The position numbers were made by a program, and so were the translations under genes. The notes under the pieces are model-generated. The model made no database searches and was not told the DNA's origin. It worked only from the letters and a program-made list of their open reading frames with translations. Source: Caldilineaceae bacterium (lineage in GTDB: Bacteria > Chloroflexota > Anaerolineae > Caldilineales > Caldilineaceae). Taken from it: 64,000 nucleotides of DNA. The DNA is taken from assembly GCA_020846635.1 (NCBI GenBank), contig JADLDO010000032.1:186001-250000 (forward strand), read 5' to 3'. This document shows, piece by piece, positions 36,101 to 45,195 of this stretch (positions within the stretch are counted from its first letter, which is position 1; each line of letters opens with the position of its first letter).

Positions 36101-36737
36101 CAGCGAAGCGCTCTATGATGAACCGACCTTTGAGGATGAGAGCTTTGACAGTGAGGGCTTCGGTGGTGAGCGCTTTGATGAGAGCCGCAGCGAAGGTGAA
36201 GCGCCCTTCGAGCCGGATCGTTTTGATGATGAGCCAGGCTGGCGATCCTCGTTAGCCACCTCCAGCGCAATGGATTTCCAACTCCCCTCGCTGACGCGCG
36301 GCGATGATGAGGACGAGTTGGCGGATTATGACGCTGATTTTGAGGATGACTTCGAGGATGAGGATGATCAAGCGCGGGCCGCTGTGCAGGTGACGCCGGA
36401 GGTTGGGCAAGTGCCGGTTGAAGAAACCGGCGCGGCAGAAACCGGCGAGGCAGCAGAGGCGACTTCGCGCGCACCCCTCTGCCTGTTGATCCCGACCCCT
36501 GTCACTGATCTCGATGATTTGGCTGCGCTCCTACGCTTTGTGGCCGCGACCCAATCGACGATGGCGCGCAGCGTCGATGAAGTGCCCGCGGGAAGCCGTG
36601 TGCTGTTGATTGGAACAACGGGTACTGAAGAGTGGACGGAGATAGAGCAACAATTAACTTCAAGGGGGCTTATTTTCGAAAGAGTGGAAAAAAAGCTCTC
36701 TGAGGCACTTGCGGATGACTCCTTTTTGGGTCTATAA
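33180..36737 (+). CDS. large glycosidase-like protein with repeated beta-sandwich domains and acidic tail
   Basis: 1185 residues, ATG with GGAG 16 bp upstream. Residues 1-370 look like a clan GH-A TIM barrel: [20 protein letters not shown], candidate acid/base Glu108 in YFEFNPEPD, and candidate nucleophile Glu274 in LLSTECGYL. Residues ~377-910 hold about six beta-sandwich repeats with a shared end pattern: [86 protein letters not shown]. These resemble carboxypeptidase-regulatory/CNA-B folds. Residues ~950-1100 are very acidic and disordered. A last ~85-residue domain ([19 protein letters not shown]) is unrecognised. No signal peptide or anchor is seen, odd for such domains. Possibly linked with the AglEFG sugar importer next door. 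Confidence 0.75.
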   Translation: MDLHEYPRPANDTGLGVHWTVGFASAIGMGKIRDFWVPELKAMGIKWVKIFNHDGAIDFAELLLAEGFMPIVRIYRPSPYPSAFDLREIVNIDALVRAGVRYFEFNPEPDRDTEWKGGRVPSNAIELAVENIIANLDTILERGGMPAIPAVANGSRWDLVGKIVARGRKDIFNGPVWHAIHNYSRNRPLDYPYDIGNQEGASYTQRFYQTLEAEAWGEDAWRGRPLHEVNKLRLERCNPGATIMDDNACWLAYEFIDARNRRHLGRSIPLLSTECGYLVGEDGDARYPATTPDLHMAQTLEACRVMMGTSNRFQSAPDYYFCSAFWLLGNAALGSASTWCEHHAWYSERWGGGVLPIVRALKAEPKAVRRWQEDVPVGARTILHGTVLHAADRRTLILEQGSLEVARATLDANSRYVIPDLLPGNYSLRVEGTAIEQPVSLTPGQESAVVNLDLAEIFALSGSTLTGKVRGGAGAVVLLLRTSDGEEWVTMAKDTGGFRFIDLPPGFYNVRVQGEGSHVSGIMLDGKNQREVELAVAGWGHTIETLETTGARGPSIRCRVENRPGVTVRANNGDWQSEPVETGSAPDIGPDGCEIPVMEPGYYVVEVMGLTNLADEPVKLEAYVNVEPRAIPLVEFVYSDLEYLPTDLRNSAIRGRVVGGCTPERRLRVRLTDEQANRVEQPVSAECTFAFEGLGAGQYTVELVGFADTASRSDIALDGKNTVAIELMAPVEDTFSSVARRRSSSPNGISVIAGSAPESGGRVAKLTDSVGNEARQVVQADDTFRFEGLMAGVYLLTIEGGYEQPGLIVDGESGLEVIFQTLTSTWEAKVSPAGSMPGYSVVRVEVEGMRGLPVYIWKEDWEGMMRRTGSKPEYGESAAEFSPLGPGHYMIEPEGIGVWADVELTGLEVVWIDFRRKNVPTSPNVVQTLGRPTITPPPAVSAPAEAWDNGNGGFDEAHEGELGDRVDGKLEELPSEALYDEPTFEDESFDSEGFGGERFDESRSEGEAPFEPDRFDDEPGWRSSLATSSAMDFQLPSLTRGDDEDELADYDADFEDDFEDEDDQARAAVQVTPEVGQVPVEETGAAETGEAAEATSRAPLCLLIPTPVTDLDDLAALLRFVAATQSTMARSVDEVPAGSRVLLIGTTGTEEWTEIEQQLTSRGLIFERVEKKLSEALADDSFLGL

Positions 36738-37030
36738 TATTCTGTAAAGCTGATCCCATGTGTCTGCCCGGAACGTTGATCCCTGATGGTTCGCGCTGAT
36801 CTGGCGCGAGCCGCACAGATTAAATGTCTCCGTTACGCTTTATCTTTCCTACCCATCCAAACGTGTAGCCGACGGTAGCGCAATCAATAACCTAAGCAAT
36901 AAGATGACCCATCCTGCTCAATCAAAATCAGCAAGAGAGATTGTGCATGAGATTGTCTGCGATATATTGTCTGCGAACTATTGCCTGCGATATTGTTCGG
37001 CCCAACAAGGAGCATGAAAGGAACGAGTCT
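36738..37030. other. intergenic region before aglE
   Basis: 293 bp with no coding frame. It contains the three-unit 14-bp tandem array (36952-36993) and the aglE ribosome site. No consensus promoter stands out. Confidence 0.5.
36952..36993. repeat. 14-bp tandem array, three units
   Basis: ATTGTCTGCGATAT, ATTGTCTGCGAACT and ATTGCCTGCGATAT follow each other without gap (11-13 of 14 identical), 38 bp before the aglE ATG; a degenerate ATTGTGCATGAG precedes them. They could be operator half-sites for a sugar regulator. Confidence 0.88.
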
Positions 37031-38611
37031 ATGAGTCGTAAGCTCTCATGGGTACTAAGCCTGTTGGTTGCTTTGACCCTGGTCTTAGCAGCATGTGGCG
37101 GCAACAACCAGCAGTCTGCCGCACCAACCGAAGCTCCACCCGCAACCGAAGCCCCGCCCGCAGCAGAAGCTCCTACTGAGGAACCGACTGCGGAAGAAGC
37201 CCCCACCGTTGAGGAAACCGAGGCTGTAACAGAAACGGAAGCCACAACGGACACGGAAGCTGTAACAGCCACAGAGGAAACCACCGCTACGGAGGAGACT
37301 ACAACCACCGAGGAGACTACGGCTACTGAAGGAGCAGCCGCACCTGGTGGACTTTCTCTCCCGGAAATCGACCCGGAAACTCCTTTGGGTCGCGCGTTGG
37401 CAGGTGAGTTTGAGGGCACCACGGTGACCATGTTTGGCCCCTTTACCGATGAAGATGCCGTGAAGTTTGACGGAACTGTTGCTGCTTTTGAAGAAGCCAC
37501 AGGCATTGACATCCAATACGAAGGTTCAAAGGAATTTGAGACCACCATCTCGGTACGTGTCGATGCTGGTGATCCGCCCGACATTGCCGACTTCCCGCAG
37601 CCAGGTCTGTTGTCAAACCTGGTGAGTACGGGCGCTGTGGTCGATGTCAGCACCTTCCTGAACAGCGAGCATCTGACCAGCAATTACAATCAAAGCTGGC
37701 TGGATATGGCGATGATGGACGGTCCCGATGGCGAGATCATGGCTGGTGTCTGGCACCGCTTCAATGGCAAGAGCCTGGTCTGGTATCCCAAGGATGACTT
37801 CGATGCCGCAGGCTATACGATTCCCACAACCTGGGATGAGTTGATGGAACTGACCGAGACCATTGCCAGCGATGGTGACACCCCGTGGTGTATTGGTATC
37901 GAATCCGGTACGGCGACGGGTTGGCCCGCCACCGACTGGATGGAAGAGATCATGCTGCGTACCACCTCGTTGGAAAACTACGACGCCTGGACTTCCGGCG
38001 AACTGCACTTCTCCTCGCCTGAGGTGACCCACGCGGCTGAGGTGATGGCTGAGATCTGGCAGAACGAAGCCTATGTCTATGGCGGTACGGGTGGCATTGT
38101 CTCGACCTTCTTTGGCGATTCACCCACACCGATGTTTGATGACCCGCCCAAGTGCTGGCTGCACAAGCAGGGTAACTTCATCACCAGCTTCTTCCCTGCG
38201 GACGCACAAGCGGGTGTGGATTATGATTTCTTCTACTTCCCGCCCATCGACGAGCAGTATGGCAAGCCCTTCCTGGTGGCTGGCGACATCATGGCGATGT
38301 TCGCTGATCGCCCGGAAGTCGAGGCTGTCATGGAATACTTCACCTATGGTGATTCTGTGAAGGCATGGTTGGCCGCGGGCGGCGCGTTGTCCCCGCATAT
38401 GGATGCCTCGTTGGATTGGTATGGCGACGATGTGGAGCGTGGCATTGCCGAACTTGTCCAAGAGTCTACTAGCGTTCGCTTCGATGGCTCGGACTTGATG
38501 CCCGGTGAAGTGGGATCCGGCTCATTCTGGAAGGGGATGACCGACTGGATTGCCGGCACTGTAGATTTGCCCACAGCGCTGGAAGAGATTGACGCTGCCT
38601 GGCCGCGCTAA
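37031..38611 (+). CDS. aglE: sugar ABC transporter substrate-binding lipoprotein, AglE-like
   Basis: 526 residues. Signal sequence with lipobox VLAAC (Cys22), then ~80 residues of Thr/Glu/Ala/Pro-rich linker made of near-repeats (TEAPPATEAPPAAEAP, TATEETTATEETTTTEE), then an SBP_bac_1 fold: FEEATGIDIQYEGSKEFETT, GDPPDIADFPQPG, YPKDDFDAAGYTIPTTWDEL and TGWPATDWMEEIMLR. These fit the AglE alpha-glucoside group. ATG 37031 has AAGGA about 12 bp upstream. First gene of aglEFG; sugar identity is by family analogy. Confidence 0.88.
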   Translation: MSRKLSWVLSLLVALTLVLAACGGNNQQSAAPTEAPPATEAPPAAEAPTEEPTAEEAPTVEETEAVTETEATTDTEAVTATEETTATEETTTTEETTATEGAAAPGGLSLPEIDPETPLGRALAGEFEGTTVTMFGPFTDEDAVKFDGTVAAFEEATGIDIQYEGSKEFETTISVRVDAGDPPDIADFPQPGLLSNLVSTGAVVDVSTFLNSEHLTSNYNQSWLDMAMMDGPDGEIMAGVWHRFNGKSLVWYPKDDFDAAGYTIPTTWDELMELTETIASDGDTPWCIGIESGTATGWPATDWMEEIMLRTTSLENYDAWTSGELHFSSPEVTHAAEVMAEIWQNEAYVYGGTGGIVSTFFGDSPTPMFDDPPKCWLHKQGNFITSFFPADAQAGVDYDFFYFPPIDEQYGKPFLVAGDIMAMFADRPEVEAVMEYFTYGDSVKAWLAAGGALSPHMDASLDWYGDDVERGIAELVQESTSVRFDGSDLMPGEVGSGSFWKGMTDWIAGTVDLPTALEEIDAAWPR

Positions 38612-38768
38612 TGAGCGTCCACCGGCCTATGCACGACAGTAGGCTGAGGTACAGCCGTGAGTCGATCTGAGCTGTAGACGAGCAGGGTAGCCGAATATTG
38701 GCTACCCTGTTTGGTTCTATAGGGGGCTCCCCTCTGTTTTGCCCACCTGTTTTGAAGGAGAGGATACA

Positions 38769-39887
38769 ATGGAACAGACAAAGAAGCTAACAGCACCACA
38801 GCCCGGCAGCAGTGCGGAAGGAGGGTCAAGGCTCACGCAGGCGCTGCTTGCCATCGGGACGGCAGCCATCACGATATTTGTCCTCTGGCAGGGATTTTTG
38901 TTTCTGCGCGATAGCACAGCGCCCAAGTGGAGCATTGCCATCATCGCCATCGTATGGGGCGTGGGTGGCGTCATGGCGCTCTATTTTGTCACCAACTGGT
39001 TGGTCGAGCAACTGCCGCGCAAAATGCGTGATGCTGTTTTGCCCTATCTCTTTGTGGGGCCGGCGATGGCGCTGCTGCTCTGGTATCTGGCGCTGCCCGC
39101 AGTGCGTACTTTTTGGTTTAGCCTGTTGGATCGCAACAGTGTGAATTTTGTGGGCTTGCAGAACTATGTTGCTGTCTTTACCGAACGTTTTATGCTTGAA
39201 GCGTTTCGCAATAACCTGCTCTGGCTTGCCGTTGGAGCGACACTTTCTGTCGTCATTGGGCTGTTGGTCGCAATCTTGGCTGACCGCAGCCGTTTTGAGA
39301 CGCTGGCAAAGACGTTGGTCTTTTTGCCGATGGCGATCTCGATGGTGGGCGCGGGCGTCATCTGGAACTTTATCTATGAAGTGCGTCCTGCGACAGATCC
39401 ACAGATCGGGCTGCTCAATGCCATTGTGGTGGCGTTGGGCGGCGAACCCAAAGCGTGGACAGCTTTGGTTCAGCCCTGGAATAATCTCTTCTTGATTGTG
39501 ATTGTGATCTGGTTACAGTCCGGCTATGCAATGGTGTTGTTCTCTGCCGCCATCAAGGGAATTCCGGTAGAAATTCTCGAGGCGGCGCGCGTGGACGGCG
39601 CTACTGAGATCCAACTCTTCTTTCGAGTCATGCTGCCTGTCATTCGTTCGACCGTGATTACGGTCGCCACCACGGTAACGATCTTCACGTTGAAGATTTT
39701 TGATGTGGTGATTGTAATGACAGGGGGACAATTTGGCACTGAGGTGATTGCCACCCAGTTCTACCGTCAATATTTTTCCAACCGTAACTTTGGGCTGGGC
39801 TCTACTATCGCCATCGTGCTCTTAATTGCAGTCATTCCGGTGATGATCTATAACTTGCGGCAGTTCCGCGAGCGGGAGGTAATCTAA
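38769..39887 (+). CDS. aglF: sugar ABC transporter permease, AglF-like
   Basis: 372 residues. Two N-terminal helices precede the usual MalF-type core, as in AglF. FVGPAMALLLWYLALPAVRTFWFSL is the first core helix (split: FVGPAMALLL, WYLALPAVRTF). The EAA loop is EILEAARVDGATEIQLFFRVMLP. FDVVIVMTGGQFGTEVIATQFY is near the C-terminus. ATG 38769 has GAAGGAG 8 bp upstream. Its TAA overlaps the aglG ATG. Confidence 0.9.
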   Translation: MEQTKKLTAPQPGSSAEGGSRLTQALLAIGTAAITIFVLWQGFLFLRDSTAPKWSIAIIAIVWGVGGVMALYFVTNWLVEQLPRKMRDAVLPYLFVGPAMALLLWYLALPAVRTFWFSLLDRNSVNFVGLQNYVAVFTERFMLEAFRNNLLWLAVGATLSVVIGLLVAILADRSRFETLAKTLVFLPMAISMVGAGVIWNFIYEVRPATDPQIGLLNAIVVALGGEPKAWTALVQPWNNLFLIVIVIWLQSGYAMVLFSAAIKGIPVEILEAARVDGATEIQLFFRVMLPVIRSTVITVATTVTIFTLKIFDVVIVMTGGQFGTEVIATQFYRQYFSNRNFGLGSTIAIVLLIAVIPVMIYNLRQFREREVI

Positions 39888-40996
39888 TGGCAGCCAGAGC
39901 AGCCGGTTCCAAGCGAAGTCAACTGGTCAATGATATACTCGTCAATGGTACCCTGGCTTTGATCTGTTTCGTCTGGACGATCCCCACGGTGGGGGTATTG
40001 GTCTCCTCGTTTCGTACCCGTCAGGATATTCAGACCACAGGCTGGTGGACAATCTTTCCGCACCGCGAGTGGGTGCTCACCGAGACCTATCCGCCAGGGG
40101 ACGACCTTGATCGCCAGGGGGTGATGACCTTTGAAGGGCTTTCGGGCACTTTTGAGGAGTTCCGCGCTGGTGTAGAGGGCGACGGTATCCGTGTGCAGTG
40201 GATCGGTAATCGCCGTACGGGACGGATTGAGGTTCAAGAGCAGGAATGGACGACGCGCACTAATTTTACCTTAGAGAACTATCGGGCTGTCCTATCCGGT
40301 AAGACCTATGAGATACGACAAACTGACGGTTCGGTTGTGACCGTACAAGGCGATAACTTTAACAACGCCTTTCTCAACAGCCTGACAGTCACGGTTCCTG
40401 CCACGGTGATTCCCATCTTAATTGCGGCCTTTGCTGCCTATGGCTTTGCCTGGATGCGTTTTCCTGGGCGCAGGGCGCTCTTTATCTTGGTGGTGGCGCT
40501 GTTGGTGGTGCCGTTGCAGATCGCGTTGGTTCCCATCTTGCGCGACTATGTGGCACTGCGACTCAATGGTACATTCCTCGGTATCTGGCTAGCGCATACA
40601 GGCTTTGGGCTGCCCCTGGCGCTCTACCTGCTCTATAATTATGTGAGCAGCCTGCCGCGCGATATTATCGAATCTGCTTCGATTGATGGCGCATCCCATT
40701 TCGTCATCTTCACGCGCCTGATCCTGCCCCTCTCTGTGCCTGCACTGGCTTCGTTCGCCATCTTCCAGTTCTTGTGGGTCTGGAATGATTACCTTGTGGC
40801 GTTGATCTTCATCGGCTCGAAGCCGGATGTGCAGGTGTTGACGATGCGCTTGGCGGATATGGTCGGCTCGCGCGGGGCCGACTGGCATCTGCTCACCGCC
40901 GGGGCCTTCGTGTCAATGGCCTTGCCGCTGACCGTCTTTTTGCTTTTGCAACGCTTCTTTGTGCGTGGTCTTTTGGCCGGTTCGGTCAAGGGATAA
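39887..40996 (+). CDS. aglG: sugar ABC transporter permease, AglG-like
   Basis: 369 residues. After the first helix (LALICFVWTIPTVGVLVSSF) there is a ~90-residue extracytoplasmic insert (WWTIFPHREWVLTETYPPGD to EWTTRTNFTLENYRAVL), a hallmark of AglG-type permeases. The MalG-type core follows with EAA loop IIESASIDGASHFVIFTRLILP. GGGAGGT precedes the ATG. No ATPase gene follows, so a shared MsmK/AglK-like ATPase elsewhere is implied. Confidence 0.9.
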   Translation: MAARAAGSKRSQLVNDILVNGTLALICFVWTIPTVGVLVSSFRTRQDIQTTGWWTIFPHREWVLTETYPPGDDLDRQGVMTFEGLSGTFEEFRAGVEGDGIRVQWIGNRRTGRIEVQEQEWTTRTNFTLENYRAVLSGKTYEIRQTDGSVVTVQGDNFNNAFLNSLTVTVPATVIPILIAAFAAYGFAWMRFPGRRALFILVVALLVVPLQIALVPILRDYVALRLNGTFLGIWLAHTGFGLPLALYLLYNYVSSLPRDIIESASIDGASHFVIFTRLILPLSVPALASFAIFQFLWVWNDYLVALIFIGSKPDVQVLTMRLADMVGSRGADWHLLTAGAFVSMALPLTVFLLLQRFFVRGLLAGSVKG

Positions 40997-41000
40997 TCAT

Positions 41001-41810
41001 TCACCCCTTCCCGGAGGTGGCGGGAAGAAACCTTCCCGCCACCTCCAATACCACACGCGCCGCAAAGACCGGCAGCTTGACCATGCGCCGCCAACGCCAC
41101 GGCTGGCGGATGAGCCGGTGCAGCCATTCCAGCCCCAATTGCTGCATCCATTGGGGCGCACGCTGGGCCACGCCTGTTACAAAATCCAGCGCACCCCCAA
41201 TCCCCACAGCCACCTTGACAGGCAGCTCATGGCGATGGGCGTCAATCCAGAAGTCCTGGCGCGGATGCCCATAGGCCACAAAGAGAATGTCCGGCTCTAC
41301 CGCGGCTAGACGGCTCTGGATGGCAGGCCAATCGGCATCGCTGGGACTCCCCGCGTAAGTTCCGACTACCTGTAAGCCTGCGTAGCGCGCCATCAGGATT
41401 TGCGCCGCCTGCTCTGCTACGCCGGGTGCTGCCCCCAGCAAATAGACTCGCCACCCCTCTGCCGCTGCACGCTCGCAAATTTGATAGATGCCATCGGAGC
41501 CGGTCACGCGCTGCTGTAGCGGCGCGCCCAGCAGCCGCGCGGCCCACAGTACGCCAACGCCATCCGGCACGCGCAGATCGGCGCGGCTCAAAACCGCGGC
41601 AAAGGCTGGAGCGCGGCGGGCGTCGATGATGAATTCAGGGTTGACGGTGCAGATTTGGCGACAGGTGGCGCTTGGCGCAGCGATCCAGGCCCCGATCTGG
41701 TCGAGGGTCATGGCGACATCGACGCGATGGACTCCCACGCCCAGGATGTTGATCGTGGGAATGGCGGGTTGGGGTTGATGCGTGGGAACCTTCTCTGGGC
41801 GATTGGGCAT
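41001..41810 (-). CDS. WecG/TagA/CpsF-family glycosyltransferase (GT26)
   Basis: 269 residues. GT26 marks are CTVNPEFI, RADLRVPDGVGVLWAARLLG (catalytic Asp in VPDGVG), GHPRQDFWI and GIGGALDFVTGVAQRAPQWM, ending in the GLEWLHRLIRQPWRWRR basic helix that binds the membrane. By family it adds a ManNAc-type sugar to an undecaprenyl-linked primer for surface polysaccharide. Start overlaps the GT4 stop by one base. Its last codons lie within a 15-bp-arm hairpin (41013-41046). Confidence 0.92.
   Translation of the reverse strand: MPNRPEKVPTHQPQPAIPTINILGVGVHRVDVAMTLDQIGAWIAAPSATCRQICTVNPEFIIDARRAPAFAAVLSRADLRVPDGVGVLWAARLLGAPLQQRVTGSDGIYQICERAAAEGWRVYLLGAAPGVAEQAAQILMARYAGLQVVGTYAGSPSDADWPAIQSRLAAVEPDILFVAYGHPRQDFWIDAHRHELPVKVAVGIGGALDFVTGVAQRAPQWMQQLGLEWLHRLIRQPWRWRRMVKLPVFAARVVLEVAGRFLPATSGKG
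41013..41046. terminator. perfect hairpin between convergent aglG and GT26 genes
   Basis: GGAGGTGGCGGGAAG pairs with CTTCCCGCCACCTCC around AAAC. It is inside the 3' end of the GT26 gene and 17 bp after aglG. No T-run on either side, so termination would be weak or factor-assisted. Confidence 0.6.
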
Positions 41811-42952
41811 CAGCGACCCTGGCGCGCGGCGGCTTCCAAGACGGCAAATGTCTCCGCCGCGGCTTTTGCCCAGGAGAAACGCTGCACATTGCGATGGCCC
41901 GCGGCAATCAACTCCTGGCGCAGTGCTTCATCTTGACTCAGGCGAAGCATGGCCTGGGCAATCGCGTCTATATCGGTGGGGTCGACATAAAGCGCGGCAT
42001 CTCCGGCGACTTCGGGCAGAGAAGAATTTTGGGCAGTCATCACAGGGACTCCTAACGATTGGGCCTCCAAGATGGGCAGACCGAAGCCCTCATAAAGAGA
42101 AGGAAAGGTAAAGAGGCGCGCTCCGGCGATGAGTGCCGGAAGGTCGGCATCGGCCACATAGCCAAGCAGGTGGATACGGTCTGCGTGCGGGCTTTGCTCT
42201 GCCTGTGCCACGATCTCCTGACTCAGCCAGCCCACGTTCCCTGCCAGCACAAGATCAAAGGGCAGGTCGCTTTGTTGGCAAAGTTGCTCATACGCGGTCA
42301 GAAGCCGCGCCAGGTTCTTGCGTGGCTGGAGCGTGCCGACGTAGAGCGCATAGGGACGATTCAGCCCGTGGCGCGCACGCAAGGCGGCAATGGCTTCGCC
42401 TGTGGGCATGGGTAGCGGATTGGTCGCTTCATGCACGACATGGATTTTGGCCGCATCTGCCCCCAAAAGACGCTGGAGATCAGCTGCAGTGGCGTGGCTG
42501 ATGGCGATAACCGAAGTGGCTGCGCTGACACTCCAACGGGTTCCCCAATCCAAATAGAGCCGCTGCCGCCAGGGATGGGCAGCCGGGAAGGCATGATAGC
42601 CCAAGTCGTGAACTGTTACCACCGCGGGGGGCAATCTGCGCGCAGGCAGCACAAAGGGCAGCAGATGGCTCGGCACAAAGAGCACATCGGGGGGACACTG
42701 GAGAATTTCGCTTGCCAACGCGCGGTGTGTCCACATGCGCCGCGCGGGCAGCACGCGGTATTCTGCGTGGTCTGGCAGACCGGTCAATGCCCAGGGATGA
42801 TCACCCATTGGCATCTGGTCTACATAGAGCCGCCATTGATGGTGGGGAGCCTGGGGCAGCGCCAACAGGTGTTGGATGATCTCCAGGGCATAGCGTTCGG
42901 TGCCGGTGCGCTTGGCGCGCAATGCACGCGAGCCATCAATGCCTATTTGCAT
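41810..42952 (-). CDS. glycosyltransferase family 4
   Basis: 380 residues, GT-B fold. C-terminal GT4 marks: YALYVGTLQPRKNLARLLTAY, HLLGYVADADLPALIAGA, and the E-x7-E motif FPSLYEGFGLPILEAQSLGVP, which binds the sugar nucleotide. N-terminal QIGIDGSRALRAKRTGTERYA is typical of mannosyl/rhamnosyl transferases of surface polysaccharides. The GT26 gene directly downstream points to a shared envelope glycan. Confidence 0.92.
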   Translation of the reverse strand: MQIGIDGSRALRAKRTGTERYALEIIQHLLALPQAPHHQWRLYVDQMPMGDHPWALTGLPDHAEYRVLPARRMWTHRALASEILQCPPDVLFVPSHLLPFVLPARRLPPAVVTVHDLGYHAFPAAHPWRQRLYLDWGTRWSVSAATSVIAISHATAADLQRLLGADAAKIHVVHEATNPLPMPTGEAIAALRARHGLNRPYALYVGTLQPRKNLARLLTAYEQLCQQSDLPFDLVLAGNVGWLSQEIVAQAEQSPHADRIHLLGYVADADLPALIAGARLFTFPSLYEGFGLPILEAQSLGVPVMTAQNSSLPEVAGDAALYVDPTDIDAIAQAMLRLSQDEALRQELIAAGHRNVQRFSWAKAAAETFAVLEAAARQGR

Positions 42953-42978
42953 GGGAACAAATCCATATACCTAAATCC

Positions 42979-43665
42979 CTAGCGACCCTGCGCGCCACGG
43001 AATTCATCCAGGAGCCTGCTAACTGCGTCGTGCAACTGCCCCGCGCGCAAGATGCGCGGCCCTGTTGGATGGGTGAGATCGACGACGGTGCTGGACAGGC
43101 TTGCATGCACAGCGGGCGCGTCATCCTGGAGAATGAGGGGGATGGAGCCATCCAACTGGGCAAGAACTTCGGCTGCGGTGTGTGTGTCGGGGCCGCTGCT
43201 GCGGTTGGCGCTGGTCGCGGCCAGCGGCCCTGTTTGTCGCAGCAAGGCACAGAGCGCGGCATGGGCAGGCATCCGTACTGCCACGGTAGGCTGCCCCGCG
43301 GTCAAGATAGGGGGCAGGTAGGGTTCGGCGGGCAGTACCAGCGTCAGCGCCCCCGGCCAAAAGTTCGCCATCAGTTGATCGGCAATGGGCAGCCAGGGCG
43401 AGCGCGCCATCTGCACCAGTTGTACCACGAGTTCTAGTTGTGCCATGTCCCCAATGAGGACGGGGATCGCCTTATCGGGGGGGCGCGCTTTGGCGAGATA
43501 GACGCGGGCGATGGCAGTGGGCGAATCGGGGCGGCAAAAGATGCCATAGACGGTGTCGGTGGGCGCTGCAAAAATCTCCTCCTGGGCCAGCAGCGCCACT
43601 GCCTCTTGTTGTGCGGCAGGGTCGGCCAGCGGTAAAACGCGGGTTGTATAGCGAGAAGGATTCAT
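42979..43665 (-). CDS. tsaC: L-threonylcarbamoyladenylate synthase (Sua5/YrdC/YwlC)
   Basis: 228 residues. It makes threonylcarbamoyl-AMP for t6A37 of ANN-decoding tRNAs. Marks: FAAPTDTVYGIFC, KARPPDKAIPVLI (the K-x-R...K...P motif), WPGALTLVLP, VAVRMPAHAA and ATSANRSSG. The Sua5 C-terminal extra domain is missing, so it is the short YrdC type. It lies 26 bp before the GT4 gene; the two are not functionally related. Confidence 0.93.
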   Translation of the reverse strand: MNPSRYTTRVLPLADPAAQQEAVALLAQEEIFAAPTDTVYGIFCRPDSPTAIARVYLAKARPPDKAIPVLIGDMAQLELVVQLVQMARSPWLPIADQLMANFWPGALTLVLPAEPYLPPILTAGQPTVAVRMPAHAALCALLRQTGPLAATSANRSSGPDTHTAAEVLAQLDGSIPLILQDDAPAVHASLSSTVVDLTHPTGPRILRAGQLHDAVSRLLDEFRGAQGR

Positions 43666-43694
43666 GGTACACGGGTAGGTGATGGGTGAGGAAG

Positions 43695-44897
43695 TTAGGT
43701 CGATACAGGGACAAAGCGGTTGATACGGTAGCTCTCGCGCCAGAAGGGGCTGGCGTAGACCCCGGCGTCACTTTGGGCCAAGTCTGCCAGCAGCCGCCCA
43801 ACGGCGATGGTATGCTTAAAGCCGCGCCCGCTAAAGCCTGCGCCAAAGAGGATTTGCGGGTAGTCGGGATGGCGGTCGATGATGAAGTCGCGCGTGGGCG
43901 TTTCCGTATACAGACAAGGCTCTACATGCACCGGCGTCGGCCCCACTCCACGCATAAACTCACCCACAATCGTGGTCAGTTGGTTGAGCAACGCCTGATC
44001 GACTTGCCGCGGATCATCCGGGTTGGCGCTGTGGCCCTCATTTTCCAGTGCAATTTTGATAGTGCCCGGTCGTTCGTGGATGGGAAAACCATAGAAATGG
44101 GGCTCGTGGGTTGAAATAAAGAGGGGAAAACGTCCCACGGCAAAGGCAGCCGCGTCTTGCACCGGGAAATAGGCCACTTGTTGGGGGGTAACTCGCAGCG
44201 GCACTGGAAATTCTACGAGTTTATCCAGAAAGCGACTGGCCCACGGCCCCGCGCACACAATCACCCGATCGGCGCTAAAGGTTTCGCCCGTCTCCAGGCG
44301 CACGACAGCCCCTTCCCATTCGGGAGCAATCCCTGCCACCGCGGCGAGTTCGCGCACGCTCGCACCGTGGCGTACCGCCTGCGAAACCATCACGGCGACC
44401 GCGCGTGAGGCCGCCAGGATGCCGGAATGTTCCTGCTCCACACCGATCCAGCCGGCAGGTAGATTGAATTGAGGATGGGCGCGCTGGAGTTCTTCTCCCA
44501 CCAGGATGCGATGGGGAAAGTCGAGCGTTTGTAGTACCTGGAGCGCCTTTGTCAGCCAGGGTTCATTTTCCGGCGCGAAATAGAGCCCTCCGGTCATAGT
44601 GAGCAGCGATGCACCGCTTTCGCGCTCTAGCTCAAACCAGAGGTCAAAGGTGGCGGGCATTTGGCTGGCATGATCCAGTTTGTCGTGGGTATAGCGAATG
44701 ATGCGACTGCCGCCGTGGCTACTGCCGCGGGTGTGGCCCACGGTGAACTGCTCTAGAAGCAGGACATCTTTGCCGTCACGCGCGCAATGATAGGCCGCGG
44801 CACTGCCAACCCCGCCCGCACCAATCACGATTACATCGTAGCGCGCGCCGCCACGAACGTTGACCACAGAACTGGATGGGATCGTTGAATCAGTCAT
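43695..44897 (-). CDS. FAD-dependent amine oxidase, MTOX/sarcosine-oxidase family
   Basis: 400 residues. Rossmann FAD motif VIGAGGVGSAAAYHCARDGK, then HTRGSSHGGSRIIRY (conserved in monomeric sarcosine and N-methyltryptophan oxidases). Near residue 317, EPCLYTETPTRDFIIDRHP supplies the cysteine that binds FAD covalently in the family. AGFSGRGFKHTIAVG closes the cofactor site. It would oxidise an N-methyl amino acid to formaldehyde and hydrogen peroxide. The exact substrate is unknown. Confidence 0.9.
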   Translation of the reverse strand: MTDSTIPSSSVVNVRGGARYDVIVIGAGGVGSAAAYHCARDGKDVLLLEQFTVGHTRGSSHGGSRIIRYTHDKLDHASQMPATFDLWFELERESGASLLTMTGGLYFAPENEPWLTKALQVLQTLDFPHRILVGEELQRAHPQFNLPAGWIGVEQEHSGILAASRAVAVMVSQAVRHGASVRELAAVAGIAPEWEGAVVRLETGETFSADRVIVCAGPWASRFLDKLVEFPVPLRVTPQQVAYFPVQDAAAFAVGRFPLFISTHEPHFYGFPIHERPGTIKIALENEGHSANPDDPRQVDQALLNQLTTIVGEFMRGVGPTPVHVEPCLYTETPTRDFIIDRHPDYPQILFGAGFSGRGFKHTIAVGRLLADLAQSDAGVYASPFWRESYRINRFVPVST

Positions 44898-45012
44898 GGA
44901 TACTCGGTGTGAATGGTAGTAAACACGAATGGACGGCTATCACCAGAACGAGCGCTCTACAAAAGGAAAGTTTCGTTGCGAAATTAAATATGATTTGCAG
45001 ACGATCCGTCTG

Positions 45013-45041
45013 TTTACATATTGATTGCTTGTGTGTATACT
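45013..45041 (+). promoter_or_regulatory. near-consensus promoter with no gene close behind
   Basis: TTTACA (45013-45018) and TATACT (45036-45041), 17-bp spacer. The next gene starts 679 bp away. Confidence 0.6.
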
Positions 45042-45047
45042 ATCAAC

Positions 45048-45195
45048 ACGCGTAATGGATGATGATACGCGCCCGACATGATCGCAAGTTGCCCCGAGCT
45101 AGTTTTGCTTCTCAACCAGGGTATGCTCTACCGTCGTCAGGCCAGCGGCGGGAATAGAGCAGAGCTCCGGCTAGTGTAAACTATATCAGCCGGCA
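45048..45195 (+). ncRNA. candidate structured RNA, unassigned
   Basis: Three consecutive 6-bp stems follow the promoter: CGCGTA/TACGCG (45049-45054 with 45066-45071), GCTCTA/TAGAGC (45125-45130 with 45155-45160) and CCGGCT/AGCCGG (45167-45172 with 45188-45193). No T-run follows the last one. No known RNA family was recognised. It may be a small RNA or just a long leader of the SH3 gene. Confidence 0.3.
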
